DNA from: Myxococcus sp. RHSTA-1-4 | GTDB taxonomy: Bacteria > Myxococcota > Myxococcia > Myxococcales > Myxococcaceae | NCBI RefSeq assembly: GCF_020037125.1 | Contig: NZ_JAIQDG010000003.1 | Coordinates: 186,001-250,000, forward strand | Reading direction: 5' to 3' | DNA: 64,000 nucleotides | Part shown: positions 37,101 through 44,548 of the stretch, piece after piece | Numbering within the stretch: the stretch's first letter is position 1 | Layout: each line of letters starts with the position of its first letter | Made by a program: the position numbers and the translations under genes | Notes under the pieces: generated by a model | What the model saw: the letters and a program-made list of their open reading frames with translations, nothing else | Told to the model about the DNA's origin: nothing | The model's database searches: none

Positions 37101-38129
37101 CCCAGGGGCGCATCCCGCCGCGCCCGCAGCTCCTCGGCCGGACTTCCCGCGCAGCAGGGCGCTCCCCGCCGCACGGGCTCCGTTCCCGCGCTCCGCGCCG
37201 CGCCCCCCGCCCGAGCCGACGACGACGAGGACGACGACGTCCGTGTGTCCCTCACGCCGCACGAGGAGACGCGCCGCACGCCCATTCCCACCCGCCCGGG
37301 CGCGGAGGCGCCCACGCGCCGCGCCGGCGACAACACCCGCCGCACGGCGATGCCCGCCCAGTCCCGGCGGCTGGGGCCGGTGTGGATGGTCATCGGCCTG
37401 GTGCTGGTCCTGCTGGCCGCCGTGCTGATGCTCGCGCTCAGCCCCGGGCTGCGCGTGTCCATGGGGCTGGAGGAGGTGTCCGAGGGCCCGCTTCCGGATC
37501 GCCCCCTGGGCTCTCCCGCACGCAAGCCGTCCCTGGGCGGCAGTGGCGCCACCGGAGGACCCGCCTCGTCCACCGTGGCTCGCGCCGACACGGCGGAGGC
37601 CGCGCCTCCCGAAGCCGCCGAGGCAGCGTCCGCCGGCCGGGCCCAGGTCGTGCCGGCCGTGGCGGCGGATGAGGGGGGCGGTGCCAGGCTGGCCGCCGCG
37701 CCCGCTGCCGCCGCGCCCGCCGGCCTGAAGGCCCCGGCCCCCGAGCCGGCGCCGGCCGCGGAGAGCGATGCGGACGCGGAGGACGAGGACCTCCTCGCGC
37801 CGCTCGAGTCACAGTCACCGGCGTCGCAGAAGGCCGCGGCCACGGCGAAGCGGCCGTCTCCGCCGAAGAAGGTGCGTACCGCGCCTCGCATGGCCGCGGA
37901 GACCGGGAAGGGACTCACACAGCTCCAGCGGGAGTGGCGTGACACCAGCGCGCTCTACCAGCGGCTGAAGGCGAAGCACTCCTGCCTCCCCCTGGGCCTC
38001 ATCTGCACGCGGTACCCGGGCCTCAAGGGCGAGGTGGAGGCGGCCGGCGACGTCAACGACGAGGACACGCTGCGGAGGGTGAGGGAGATGCGGGCGGACC
38101 TGGACTTCAAGAAGCTGGAACTGGAGTAG
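34122..38129 (+). CDS. giant Ser/Thr protein kinase with Pro-rich repeat region and membrane anchor
   Basis: 1335 residues. Kinase domain ~20-290: GGMGEIYLARL, VIKK, HRDISPQN (catalytic Asp), DFGLA, MSPEQ, all key residues present. Then ~790 residues of low complexity with ten ~16-residue repeats (PPSASQPLRAAAIP type, ~538-725) and DTDPR/DTQPR motifs, each offering a Thr for phosphorylation. One membrane helix at ~1084-1107 (WMVIGLVLVLLAAVLMLAL). The small C-terminal domain (QREWRDTSALYQRLKAKHSC) would be periplasmic. Signals sensed outside the membrane are plausible. Confidence 0.9.
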   Translation: MNASTQPARLRPFRPQPFGRYTLLSHLATGGMGEIYLARLEGAQGFEKLCVIKKILPQLAADTEFVERFVGEARTLVRLSHGSIAQVLDMGLHEGDAYMALEHVDGKDLRKVAARVRDRQVPLPLTFILYIMGRVLDALAYAHRKKDDDGEDLKLVHRDISPQNILISYEGEVKVIDFGLAKSRLSAAKTNPSIILGKFLYMSPEQARHQPVDRRSDLYAVGLCLYELISGKNPFDSIHPGELMSVVANPRIPPLDEVEPLTPRAVTALVARALAVDPSQRFQTAEEFRGRLQACLMEIDPSAGPESVSRFMRELFAADFQSERRLLASLKEVPRMAAAEASPEEGGPAPRPTMPAMLPPKTIRLDGPVEALSFHPTPRSREGGGPVSDGETRPGVMVDESTRPAIPIEALEEEARARAARQPPQGTESASSVEVRPEAYDRPAEPALRPAIPEPALRPASLTREVPMAALPPEALPPAPEPRPTPPDLRPTELALPAVQPRTAPPAPEMPWDDGPESPAASSAESTDPRAAPLPSAPPPPPSASQPLRAAAIPPPPPSASQPLRAAAIPPPPPSASQPLRAAAIPPPSAPPPPSASQALRAAAIPPPSAPPPPSASQPLRAAAIPPSPAGSPSSSQALRAAAIPPSPAGSPSSSQALRAAAIPPSPAGSPSSSQALRAAAIPPSPAATPATSQPLRPAGIPHSPDVSPAVTQPIRADAIPLPPATPPRPAVPPVASAFPAVGAPQAAQPPRPQPPPAPASGSGPRVGAPVAPVPPPAVAPPGGPARPAMGAAPVPPSAPTSTAQLASGTAPRTGAVMMPAVVPPPSGATPPRTASLMAMPMVAPPPPPGSTPARGAPSVPSAEQDVVPGVAESGNDAGWESSAPGEGRLEEPELPVVTPEEMGHAEESPRPGDADTHPRFSRPSRSERTEDTQPRALRDGDTDPRIVRDGDTDPRVVHRHDDTQPRVVLDEALLRDVEGTTGEPEEKSSPGRPRGASRRARSSSAGLPAQQGAPRRTGSVPALRAAPPARADDDEDDDVRVSLTPHEETRRTPIPTRPGAEAPTRRAGDNTRRTAMPAQSRRLGPVWMVIGLVLVLLAAVLMLALSPGLRVSMGLEEVSEGPLPDRPLGSPARKPSLGGSGATGGPASSTVARADTAEAAPPEAAEAASAGRAQVVPAVAADEGGGARLAAAPAAAAPAGLKAPAPEPAPAAESDADAEDEDLLAPLESQSPASQKAAATAKRPSPPKKVRTAPRMAAETGKGLTQLQREWRDTSALYQRLKAKHSCLPLGLICTRYPGLKGEVEAAGDVNDEDTLRRVREMRADLDFKKLELE
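35734..36300 (+). repeat. ten in-frame ~48-bp repeats in the kinase gene
   Basis: Units encode PPSASQPLRAAAIP variants: three nearly identical 48-bp copies first, then SASQALRAAAI, three copies of GSPSSSQALRAAAI, and two diverged copies (ATPATSQPLRPAGI, VSPAVTQPIRADAI). Divergence grows to the 3' side. Confidence 0.9.
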
Positions 38130-38133
38130 TTCC

Positions 38134-38916
38134 GTGGAGCCGCTGCTCGTCACCCGGGCCCTGGTCGCGGGCTACGGACCGCGTCCCATCCTGCACGGCG
38201 TGGACTGTGAGGTGCGCCCCGGGGAGCTGTGGGCGGTGCTCGGGCCCAACGGCACGGGGAAGAGCACGCTGCTGCGCGCGGTGCTCGGGGTGGTGCCCTG
38301 GTCGCGTGGCGAGGTGCGGCTGTTCGGCAGGGCCCGCGCGGAGTGGGAGCCTCGCGCGCTGGCGCGGAAGCTGGCGTGGGTGCCGCAGAACTTCGAGCCG
38401 GCGGAGGGCTTCAGCGGGCTGGAGCTGGTGCTGATGGGCCGCAGCCCGCACCTGGGGCTGTGGGGCCTGCCGTCCGCGAAGGACGCGGCGCTGGCGCGCG
38501 CGGTGCTGGAGGAGCTGGGCGTCGCGTACCTGGCGGACCGGCCCGGCGAGGCGCTCTCCGGCGGCGAGCGGCGCATGTTGCTGCTGGCCCGGGGCCTGGT
38601 GCAGGAGCCCGAGCTGCTGCTGCTGGACGAGCCCACCGCCTTCCTCGACGTGGCCCACCAGGTGGGCACGCTCGACCGGGTGCGCGCCCGCGTGGACGCG
38701 GGGCTGGGCGCGGTGGCGGTGCTGCACGACGTCAACCTCGCCGCGGCCTTCGCCACCCACGTGCTGCTGCTGCGCGACGGGAAGGTGCTCGCGCGGGGCC
38801 CGGCCGGCACCGTGCTGGAGCGTGGCGCGCTGGAGGCCCTCTACGGCCTGCCCATGGAGACGGCGCTCGCGCCTTCCGGGGCGCGCCTCTTCGCCCCCCG
38901 GGCCCCCGCACGTTGA
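38134..38916 (+). CDS. btuD: cobalamin-type ABC transporter ATPase
   Basis: 260 residues, GTG start 4 bp after the kinase stop. Walker A GPNGTGKST, Q-loop VPQNFEPAEGFSGLELVLMGR, signature LSGGERRMLL, Walker B LLLLDEPTAFLD, H-loop VLHDVNLA. The class is that of iron-siderophore/cobalamin importers (BtuD/FhuC). It is the only such ATPase in the window and btuF/btuC have none beside them, so it is the best partner; the siderophore alternative stays open. Its position right behind a kinase gene is unusual. Confidence 0.75.
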   Translation: MEPLLVTRALVAGYGPRPILHGVDCEVRPGELWAVLGPNGTGKSTLLRAVLGVVPWSRGEVRLFGRARAEWEPRALARKLAWVPQNFEPAEGFSGLELVLMGRSPHLGLWGLPSAKDAALARAVLEELGVAYLADRPGEALSGGERRMLLLARGLVQEPELLLLDEPTAFLDVAHQVGTLDRVRARVDAGLGAVAVLHDVNLAAAFATHVLLLRDGKVLARGPAGTVLERGALEALYGLPMETALAPSGARLFAPRAPAR

Positions 38917-39070
38917 CGCGAGGTGCCCAAAGCCGCCCCGCCTACCGACAAAGGTAGGGACGCGAAGGGGGGCCATGGGCACCGGGTCCACCGGGCGCCC
39001 GCCCGCCGGCCCGCTGCGCCGGGAAGTCGGGGTTTTGACAAGAGGTGGGAGGGCGGGAAACCCTCTGGGT

Positions 39071-40762
39071 ATGAGCCTTCCCCTGCTTGCCGGCGGCTTC
39101 CTGGTGGTACTGGCCTTCGGCTACCGCTTCTATGGCGGCTTCATCGCGCGGCAGTTCCGGCTGGACGGAGCGGCGGCCACGCCCGCGCACACGAAGCAGG
39201 ACGGCGTGGACTTCGTGCCGACGAAGCCCTTCTACCTGTTGGGGCAGCACTTCAGCGCCATCGCCGCGGCGGGCCCCATCGCCGGCCCCATCCTCGCGGC
39301 GCAGCAGTTCGGCTGGCTGCCGGCGCTGCTGTGGATTGCGGTGGGCTCGGTGTTCATCGGCGCCATGCATGACTTCGCCACGCTGGTGGCGAGCGTGCGG
39401 CACGGCGCCGTGTCCATCGCCGAGGTGGTGCGCAACCACCTGGGGCCCACGGCGGGCCTGGCCATGCTGGCCTTCATCTGGGTGGCGCTCGTCTACGTCA
39501 TCGTCGCCTTCACGGACGCCACCGCCGCCACCTTCGTCAGCGGCGACGCGGAGCTGGAGGGGCTCACCTTCCGCTTCAACCCCGGCGGCGCCGTGGCCTT
39601 CGCCTCCATCGCGTACCTGCTGCTGGCGGTGGTGATGGGGCTGGTGGACCGCTTCCTCAAGCCGCCGCTGTGGCTGCAGACCCTCATCTTCGTGCCGGGC
39701 ACCCTGGGCGTGGTGTGGCTGGGCACGCGCTTCTCCACGCTGCTGGTGATGGACGCGAAGAGCTGGTCGGTGCTCATCCTCATCTACTGCTTCGTGGCGT
39801 CGCTCACGCCCGTCTGGGTGCTGTTGCAGCCGCGCGGCTACCTGGGCGGCTTCGTCCTCTACGCGGCGCTGGCGGTGGGCGTGGTGGGCATCTTCTACGG
39901 TGGGCTCACCGGCGAGGTGTCCATCCAGCAGCCGGCCTTCTCCGGCTTCCAGGTGCCCGGGGCCGTCGGCTCGCTCTTCCCGTTCCTCTTCGTCACCATC
40001 GCCTGCGGGGCGTGCTCGGGCTTCCACGGGCTGGTGTGCTCGGGCACCACGTCGAAGCAGATAGACAAGGAGCCCCACTGCAAGCCGGTGGGCTACGGGG
40101 CCATGCTGCTGGAGGGCTTCGTGGCCCTCATCGCGCTGTCCACGGTGATGATTGCCACCAGGGGCGAGCTGGCGGGCAAGGCGCCGGGCGCGGTGTATGG
40201 CGCCGGCCTGGGACGCTTCATCGTCACGGTGCTGGGGAAGGAGTACCTGGTCATCGCCACGACCTTCGGCGCGATGGCGTTCTCCACCTTCGTGTTCGAC
40301 ACGCTGGACGTGTCCACGCGGCTGGGGCGCTACATCCTGCAGGAGCTGTCGAACCGGAAGGGGCAGCTCTCCGCGGTGGTGGGCACGGCCGTCACGTGCG
40401 GCGTGCCGCTGGCCTTCGTCCTGCTGGCGGGCGGCGGGGCGTGGCGCTCCTTCTGGACGCTGTTCGGCACGTCCAACCAGCTCCTGGCGTCGCTCTCGCT
40501 GCTGGGCATCTGCGTGTGGCTGAAGCACACGAACCGGCCGTTCATCTACGCGCTGGTGCCCATGCTCTTCGTGGGGACCGTGACGCTCTCCAGCCTGGTG
40601 CTGCTGGTGCGCGAGGCGCTGCTTCCGAACGCGGCCGCGGCGACGCGGGTCAACGGCGTGGTGGCGGTGGTGCTGCTGGCGCTGGCGCTGTCCCTCTTCA
40701 CCGTGGGTGCCCGGGCCCTGCTGTCCCGGAGCGGGCCCCGGGCCGCCGCGCCCGCCCTGTAG
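39071..40762 (+). CDS. cstA: CstA-family peptide/pyruvate transporter
   Basis: 563 residues, about 14-16 membrane helices. ATG 39071 begins the typical LPLLAGGFLVVLAFGYRFYGGFIA. Family signatures include DGVDFVPTKPFYLLGQHFSAIAAAGPIAGPILAAQQFGWLPALLWI, GAMHDFATLV, CGACSGFHGLVCSGTTSKQI, and LFGTSNQLLASLSLLGI. Known members are peptide transporters induced by carbon starvation, or pyruvate transporters. The Cys-rich GACSGFHGLVCSG segment is intact. No two-component system adjoins it. Confidence 0.9.
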   Translation: MSLPLLAGGFLVVLAFGYRFYGGFIARQFRLDGAAATPAHTKQDGVDFVPTKPFYLLGQHFSAIAAAGPIAGPILAAQQFGWLPALLWIAVGSVFIGAMHDFATLVASVRHGAVSIAEVVRNHLGPTAGLAMLAFIWVALVYVIVAFTDATAATFVSGDAELEGLTFRFNPGGAVAFASIAYLLLAVVMGLVDRFLKPPLWLQTLIFVPGTLGVVWLGTRFSTLLVMDAKSWSVLILIYCFVASLTPVWVLLQPRGYLGGFVLYAALAVGVVGIFYGGLTGEVSIQQPAFSGFQVPGAVGSLFPFLFVTIACGACSGFHGLVCSGTTSKQIDKEPHCKPVGYGAMLLEGFVALIALSTVMIATRGELAGKAPGAVYGAGLGRFIVTVLGKEYLVIATTFGAMAFSTFVFDTLDVSTRLGRYILQELSNRKGQLSAVVGTAVTCGVPLAFVLLAGGGAWRSFWTLFGTSNQLLASLSLLGICVWLKHTNRPFIYALVPMLFVGTVTLSSLVLLVREALLPNAAAATRVNGVVAVVLLALALSLFTVGARALLSRSGPRAAAPAL

Positions 40763-40804
40763 TCCGGCCCACTCCCACCCGCCTCCCGGCCCTCGTCCAA
40801 GACC

Positions 40805-43237
40805 ATGTCCCGCTACGCCCTGGCCATCTTCACCAGCGCCTTCCTGCTCTTCGGTGTTCAGCCACTGGCGGGGCGCTATGCGCTGCCGTGGTACGGAGGC
40901 ACGCCCGGGGTGTGGACGGCGTGCATGCTCTTCTTCCAGGTGGCGCTGCTGGGCGGCTATGCGTACGCGCACGGGCTGGCGTCCAGGCTCGCGCCGCGCA
41001 CGCAGGCCCGGGTGCACCTGGGCCTGCTGGCGGTGGCGGTGGCGGTGCTGGGCGTGCGCACGCTGTGGGAGGGCTCTCCGGTGGCGCCGGGGCCGGGGTG
41101 GCGGCCGGTGGGGACGGACCTGCCGGTGCTCCGGCTCCTGGCGATGCTGGCGGCCACCATCGGCCTGCCGTTCTTCGTGCTGAGCACCACCGGGCCGCTG
41201 TTGCAGTCGTGGTTCGCGCGCGTGCGGCCGGGCCGCTCGCCGTACCCGCTCTACGCGCTGAGCAACGTGGGCTCGCTGCTGGCGCTGCTCGGCTACCCGT
41301 TCCTGGTGGAGCCGTGGGTGGGCCGTGGCGCGCAGGCGTGGGGCTGGGGCGCGGGCTTCGTCGTCTTCGCGGTGGCGTGCGCGGTGTGCGCGGTGGACGT
41401 GCTGCGGAATGGAGCCTCCATTCCGGGCGGCGGCGCCCCGGTGGGCACGGAGGACGTGCCGCGGAACGGAACCTCCATTCCGGGCGGCGGCGCCCCGGTG
41501 GGCACGGAGGACGTGCCGCGGAACGGAACCTCCATTCCGGGCAGCGGCGCGCCGGTGGGCACGGCCGGCCACGCCGCCTCGTCGCTGGAGGCCGGGCTTC
41601 CGGGGCAGGGGGCGGGCTCTCCTCCCTCCGCCGCCGGGCCGGGCCCCGCCGCGCGTGAGGACCTCGTCATGGGCACGCCGGAAGCGGAGTCCCGTCCGGA
41701 CGTCCGCGGCACGTTGACGTGGCTGGGGCTGAGCGCATGCGCGTCGGTGCTGCTGCTGGCGACGACGAACCAGCTCTCGCAGGACGTGGCGGCGGGCCCG
41801 TTCCTCTGGGTGATGCCGCTGGCCCTCTACCTCGTCACCTTCATCCTCGCCTTCGCCCGCGAGTCCTTCTACTCGCGCGCCCTGTGCTCGGTGCTGCTCA
41901 TCGGCTCGGGGGCGGGGGTGGCGCACGTGCAGACGGCCGGGCCGCACGCGCCGCTCGCCTTGCAGCTCATCTCGTACGCGACGGCCCTCTTCGCGGGCTG
42001 CATGGTGTGCCACGGCGAGCTGTACCGGCTGCGTCCGGCGCCGCGCCACCTGAGCGCCTTCTACCTGTGGGTGTCCGCGGGTGGGGTGCTTGGCGGGCTC
42101 TTCGTCAGCGTGGGGGCCACGGCGCTCTTCCGCACGTATTGGGAGTACCCGCTGGCCCTGGGCATCTGCTGCCTCGTGTCGCTGGTGGGCATGGCGCGCC
42201 AGCCGCCGGAGGAGACGCGGAGCCTGCGCATGCGGCGCGTGCTGCGCGGGTCCATGCTCCTCATCGTCGCGGGGAACCTGGTGTTCACCGTGTGGCGCGA
42301 GCACGGCCGCGCGCTCTTCAGCGCCCGCAACTTCTTCGGCGTGGTGCGGGTGATGGAGCAGAACGAGCGCGACCCCCAGGAGCACTTCTACAGCCTGCGG
42401 CACGGCGCCATCACCCACGGCTGGCAGTACGTCGCCCCCGAGCGCCGCGCGCGGCCCACCACCTACTTCACGCGCGAGTCCGGCCTGGGCCTCGCCATCG
42501 CCGAGCAGCGCCGGCTGCGCGAGGCCGTGGGCCTGCCTCCGGGCCTGCGCGTGGGGGTGCTCGGGCTGGGCGTGGGCACGAGCGCGGCGCTCCTCGAGGC
42601 GGAGGACTCCGGCCGCTTCTATGAAATCAACCCGGCCGTCATCTCCCTGGCGCGCGGCGAGGGCGGCTTCTTCACCTACCTGGGCGACACGGCCGCGAAG
42701 GTGGAGGTGGTGGAGGGCGACGCGCGCATCTCCCTGGAGCGTGAGCTGGAGCGGGGCGAGCCCCAGGGCTTCGACGTGCTGGTGCTGGACACCTTCTCCT
42801 CGGACGCCATCCCCGTGCACCTGCTCACCCAGGAGGCGGTGGCGCTCTACCGGAAGCACCTGGCGCCGCACGGAGTCATGGCGCTGCACATCAGCAACGT
42901 GCACCTGGACCTGGTGCCGGTGACGCTGACGCACGCGCGGGCGCTGGGCCTGCACGCCACCTTCGTCTTCCACGAGACGCAGGGCGATGCGTTGCGCAGC
43001 AACTGGATGCTGCTGAGCCCGGACCGCGAGTTCTCCTGGGGCCCCACCTTCAAGGGCACTGTCGCGCGCGTGCGCCGCCTGGGCCTGCGCGGCGAGCCGG
43101 ACTTCACGTGGACGGACGAGCAGAGCAGCCTGCTGCGGGTGCTCCGCCGCGGCGGCCCGGCCGAGAGCGTCATGGACGTGGCGGCGTCCTCCGGCCCCCC
43201 CGGCCCGGTGCCCGTGTCCCAGCCCGCGCCGGAGTGA
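40805..43237 (+). CDS. membrane protein fused to spermidine-synthase-like domain, with inserted 57-bp repeats
   Basis: 810 residues. Membrane part ~1-195 (MSRYALAIFTSAFLLFGVQPLAGRYALPWYGGTPGVWTACMLFFQ) and ~305-500. The C-terminal Rossmann domain of spermidine-synthase type (~545-780) has VGVLGLGVGTSAALLEAEDSGRFYEINPAVISLA, VVEGDARISLE and FDVLVLDTFSSDAIPVHLLTQEAVALY. Proteins of this fused type occur in many proteobacteria; their reaction is not established. Residues ~201-257, between the two membrane parts, are three 19-residue repeats (TEDVPRNGTSIPGGGAPVG) unlike the rest. Confidence 0.82.
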   Translation: MSRYALAIFTSAFLLFGVQPLAGRYALPWYGGTPGVWTACMLFFQVALLGGYAYAHGLASRLAPRTQARVHLGLLAVAVAVLGVRTLWEGSPVAPGPGWRPVGTDLPVLRLLAMLAATIGLPFFVLSTTGPLLQSWFARVRPGRSPYPLYALSNVGSLLALLGYPFLVEPWVGRGAQAWGWGAGFVVFAVACAVCAVDVLRNGASIPGGGAPVGTEDVPRNGTSIPGGGAPVGTEDVPRNGTSIPGSGAPVGTAGHAASSLEAGLPGQGAGSPPSAAGPGPAAREDLVMGTPEAESRPDVRGTLTWLGLSACASVLLLATTNQLSQDVAAGPFLWVMPLALYLVTFILAFARESFYSRALCSVLLIGSGAGVAHVQTAGPHAPLALQLISYATALFAGCMVCHGELYRLRPAPRHLSAFYLWVSAGGVLGGLFVSVGATALFRTYWEYPLALGICCLVSLVGMARQPPEETRSLRMRRVLRGSMLLIVAGNLVFTVWREHGRALFSARNFFGVVRVMEQNERDPQEHFYSLRHGAITHGWQYVAPERRARPTTYFTRESGLGLAIAEQRRLREAVGLPPGLRVGVLGLGVGTSAALLEAEDSGRFYEINPAVISLARGEGGFFTYLGDTAAKVEVVEGDARISLERELERGEPQGFDVLVLDTFSSDAIPVHLLTQEAVALYRKHLAPHGVMALHISNVHLDLVPVTLTHARALGLHATFVFHETQGDALRSNWMLLSPDREFSWGPTFKGTVARVRRLGLRGEPDFTWTDEQSSLLRVLRRGGPAESVMDVAASSGPPGPVPVSQPAPE
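41405..41575 (+). repeat. three 57-bp in-frame repeats with palindromic cores
   Basis: Period is exactly 57 bp (41405, 41462, 41519). Unit 1 has a perfect palindrome, arms CGGAATGGA (41405-41413) and TCCATTCCG (41417-41425). Units 2 and 3 have CGGAACGGA and TCCATTCCG, one pair changed to G-U. The core equals that of the terminator at 14743. Confidence 0.9.
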
Positions 43238-43238
43238 C

Positions 43239-44009
43239 TCAGGCGCGCGGCGAGGTGCCCGGCTCGGGCCGGGCGGCGGGGCTCAGGTCCAGCGCCACCA
43301 GCAGCACCAGCATCGCGCACGGCAGTCCCAGCGTGGCCGGGCCGTACTGGATGTACAGCATCGGGCCGGTGGTGCACCCGAAGAGGAAGGCGGTGGCCAG
43401 TCCCAGGTGCAGCCGGGTGCGCTCGAACTCGATGGCGGAGGGCAGCGCGCGAATCTGCCGCAGCACGCCCAGGACGCCGTCGCCCCGGGCGCCGTCGCGC
43501 ACCCAGGCGAACATCTGCACCAACTGGATGCCGATGTCGGTGATGACGCCGGTGATGTGCGTGGTGCGCACCACCGCGCCGGACACGCGGGTGACGAGCG
43601 CGTTCTGGAGCCCCATGGCGAAGGACAGGGCCCACATGAGCGTGGGCTCGCGCGTGTTGGGGGTGGACGTGAGCCAGGCGCCGATGGCCCCCAGGATGCA
43701 CGCCTCCACCAGCAGCGCCGGCGCGTGCCGGCCGCGGGGGCGGTGGCGTGACGCCTCCAGCAGCGCCGACGCGGACACGGCGCCCAGCAGGAAGGACAGC
43801 AGCACCTGCGCCCCCAGGGTGGCCATGCGCCAGTTTCCGGCCGCGAGCGACTCGCCCAGCATGGCCATGTTCCCGGACATGTGCGACGTGTGGAGGCCGA
43901 GCGCCACGAACCCCGTCGCGTTCACCGCTCCCGCCACCCCCGCGAGCAGCAGGGACAGCACTGTGTAGGCACGGCGGTTGCGGGGCGAGGACTGTGAGCT
44001 GAAGGGCAT
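43239..44009 (-). CDS. DUF1275 (YoaK-type) membrane protein
   Basis: 256 residues, six hydrophobic segments. LLLAGVAGAVNATGFVALGLHTSHMSGNMAMLGESLAAG is the family's hallmark (TGN-like HMSGN), and ALSFAMGLQNALVTRVSGAVVRTTHITGVITDIGIQL is its second signature. Function of the family is not known. It converges on the 40805 gene with one base between stop codons. Confidence 0.88.
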   Translation of the reverse strand: MPFSSQSSPRNRRAYTVLSLLLAGVAGAVNATGFVALGLHTSHMSGNMAMLGESLAAGNWRMATLGAQVLLSFLLGAVSASALLEASRHRPRGRHAPALLVEACILGAIGAWLTSTPNTREPTLMWALSFAMGLQNALVTRVSGAVVRTTHITGVITDIGIQLVQMFAWVRDGARGDGVLGVLRQIRALPSAIEFERTRLHLGLATAFLFGCTTGPMLYIQYGPATLGLPCAMLVLLVALDLSPAARPEPGTSPRA

Positions 44010-44143
44010 GGCGTTGCGGACGGACGACCCCAGGCTAACACCCGCGAGGCGGAGGATTGGCCCGGTGCATCACACCGTAGCGCCCGGCCGGTCGGCCGCT
44101 GGGGAGCCGGGCGAGACGGTTACAAGAGTGTCGGAGCCGGCGC

Positions 44144-44488
44144 TCAGCCCGGCGGCCACATGAGGGGCCGGCCCGCCAGCAGGTGCAGGTGGATGTGGAA
44201 CACCGTCTGTCCGGCGTCGCGCTGGGTATTCATCACCACGCGGTAGCCGTTGTCGGCGTGGCCGCGCTCCTTCGCCACCTTGGCGGCGGCGGTGAAGAGG
44301 TGGCCCACCATCTCCCGGTCCTCCGCGGTGATGTCGTTCACCGTGGGGATGTGCTTGAGCGGGATGAACAGCACGTGGGTGGGCGCCTGGGGGTAGATAT
44401 CCTCGAAGGCCACGCACAGCTCATCGCGGTACACGATGGTGGCCGGGATGCGGCCGTCGCGAATCTTGCAGAAGAGGCAGTCGGACAT
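44144..44488 (-). CDS. HIT-family nucleotide-binding protein
   Basis: 114 residues, full length for an HINT/PKCI-type protein. N-terminal zinc-type CLFCKI, LCVAFEDIYPQAPTHVLFIPLKHIPTVND, and the histidine triad HIHLHLL near the C-terminus. It hydrolyses nucleoside phosphoramidates or similar substrates. It lies 60 bp behind the GT22 gene on the same strand. Confidence 0.92.
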   Translation of the reverse strand: MSDCLFCKIRDGRIPATIVYRDELCVAFEDIYPQAPTHVLFIPLKHIPTVNDITAEDREMVGHLFTAAAKVAKERGHADNGYRVVMNTQRDAGQTVFHIHLHLLAGRPLMWPPG

Positions 44489-44548
44489 GACTTGCGGCTT
44501 AGCAACGCGCGGGCTCGTGGGGAATGGCCTCGATGGGCTTCCGTCGGC

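Noticed and set aside
38942..42973. 1343-codon minus-strand ORF
   Set aside because: Shadow of cstA and the spermidine-synthase-like gene; composition typical of antisense frames.
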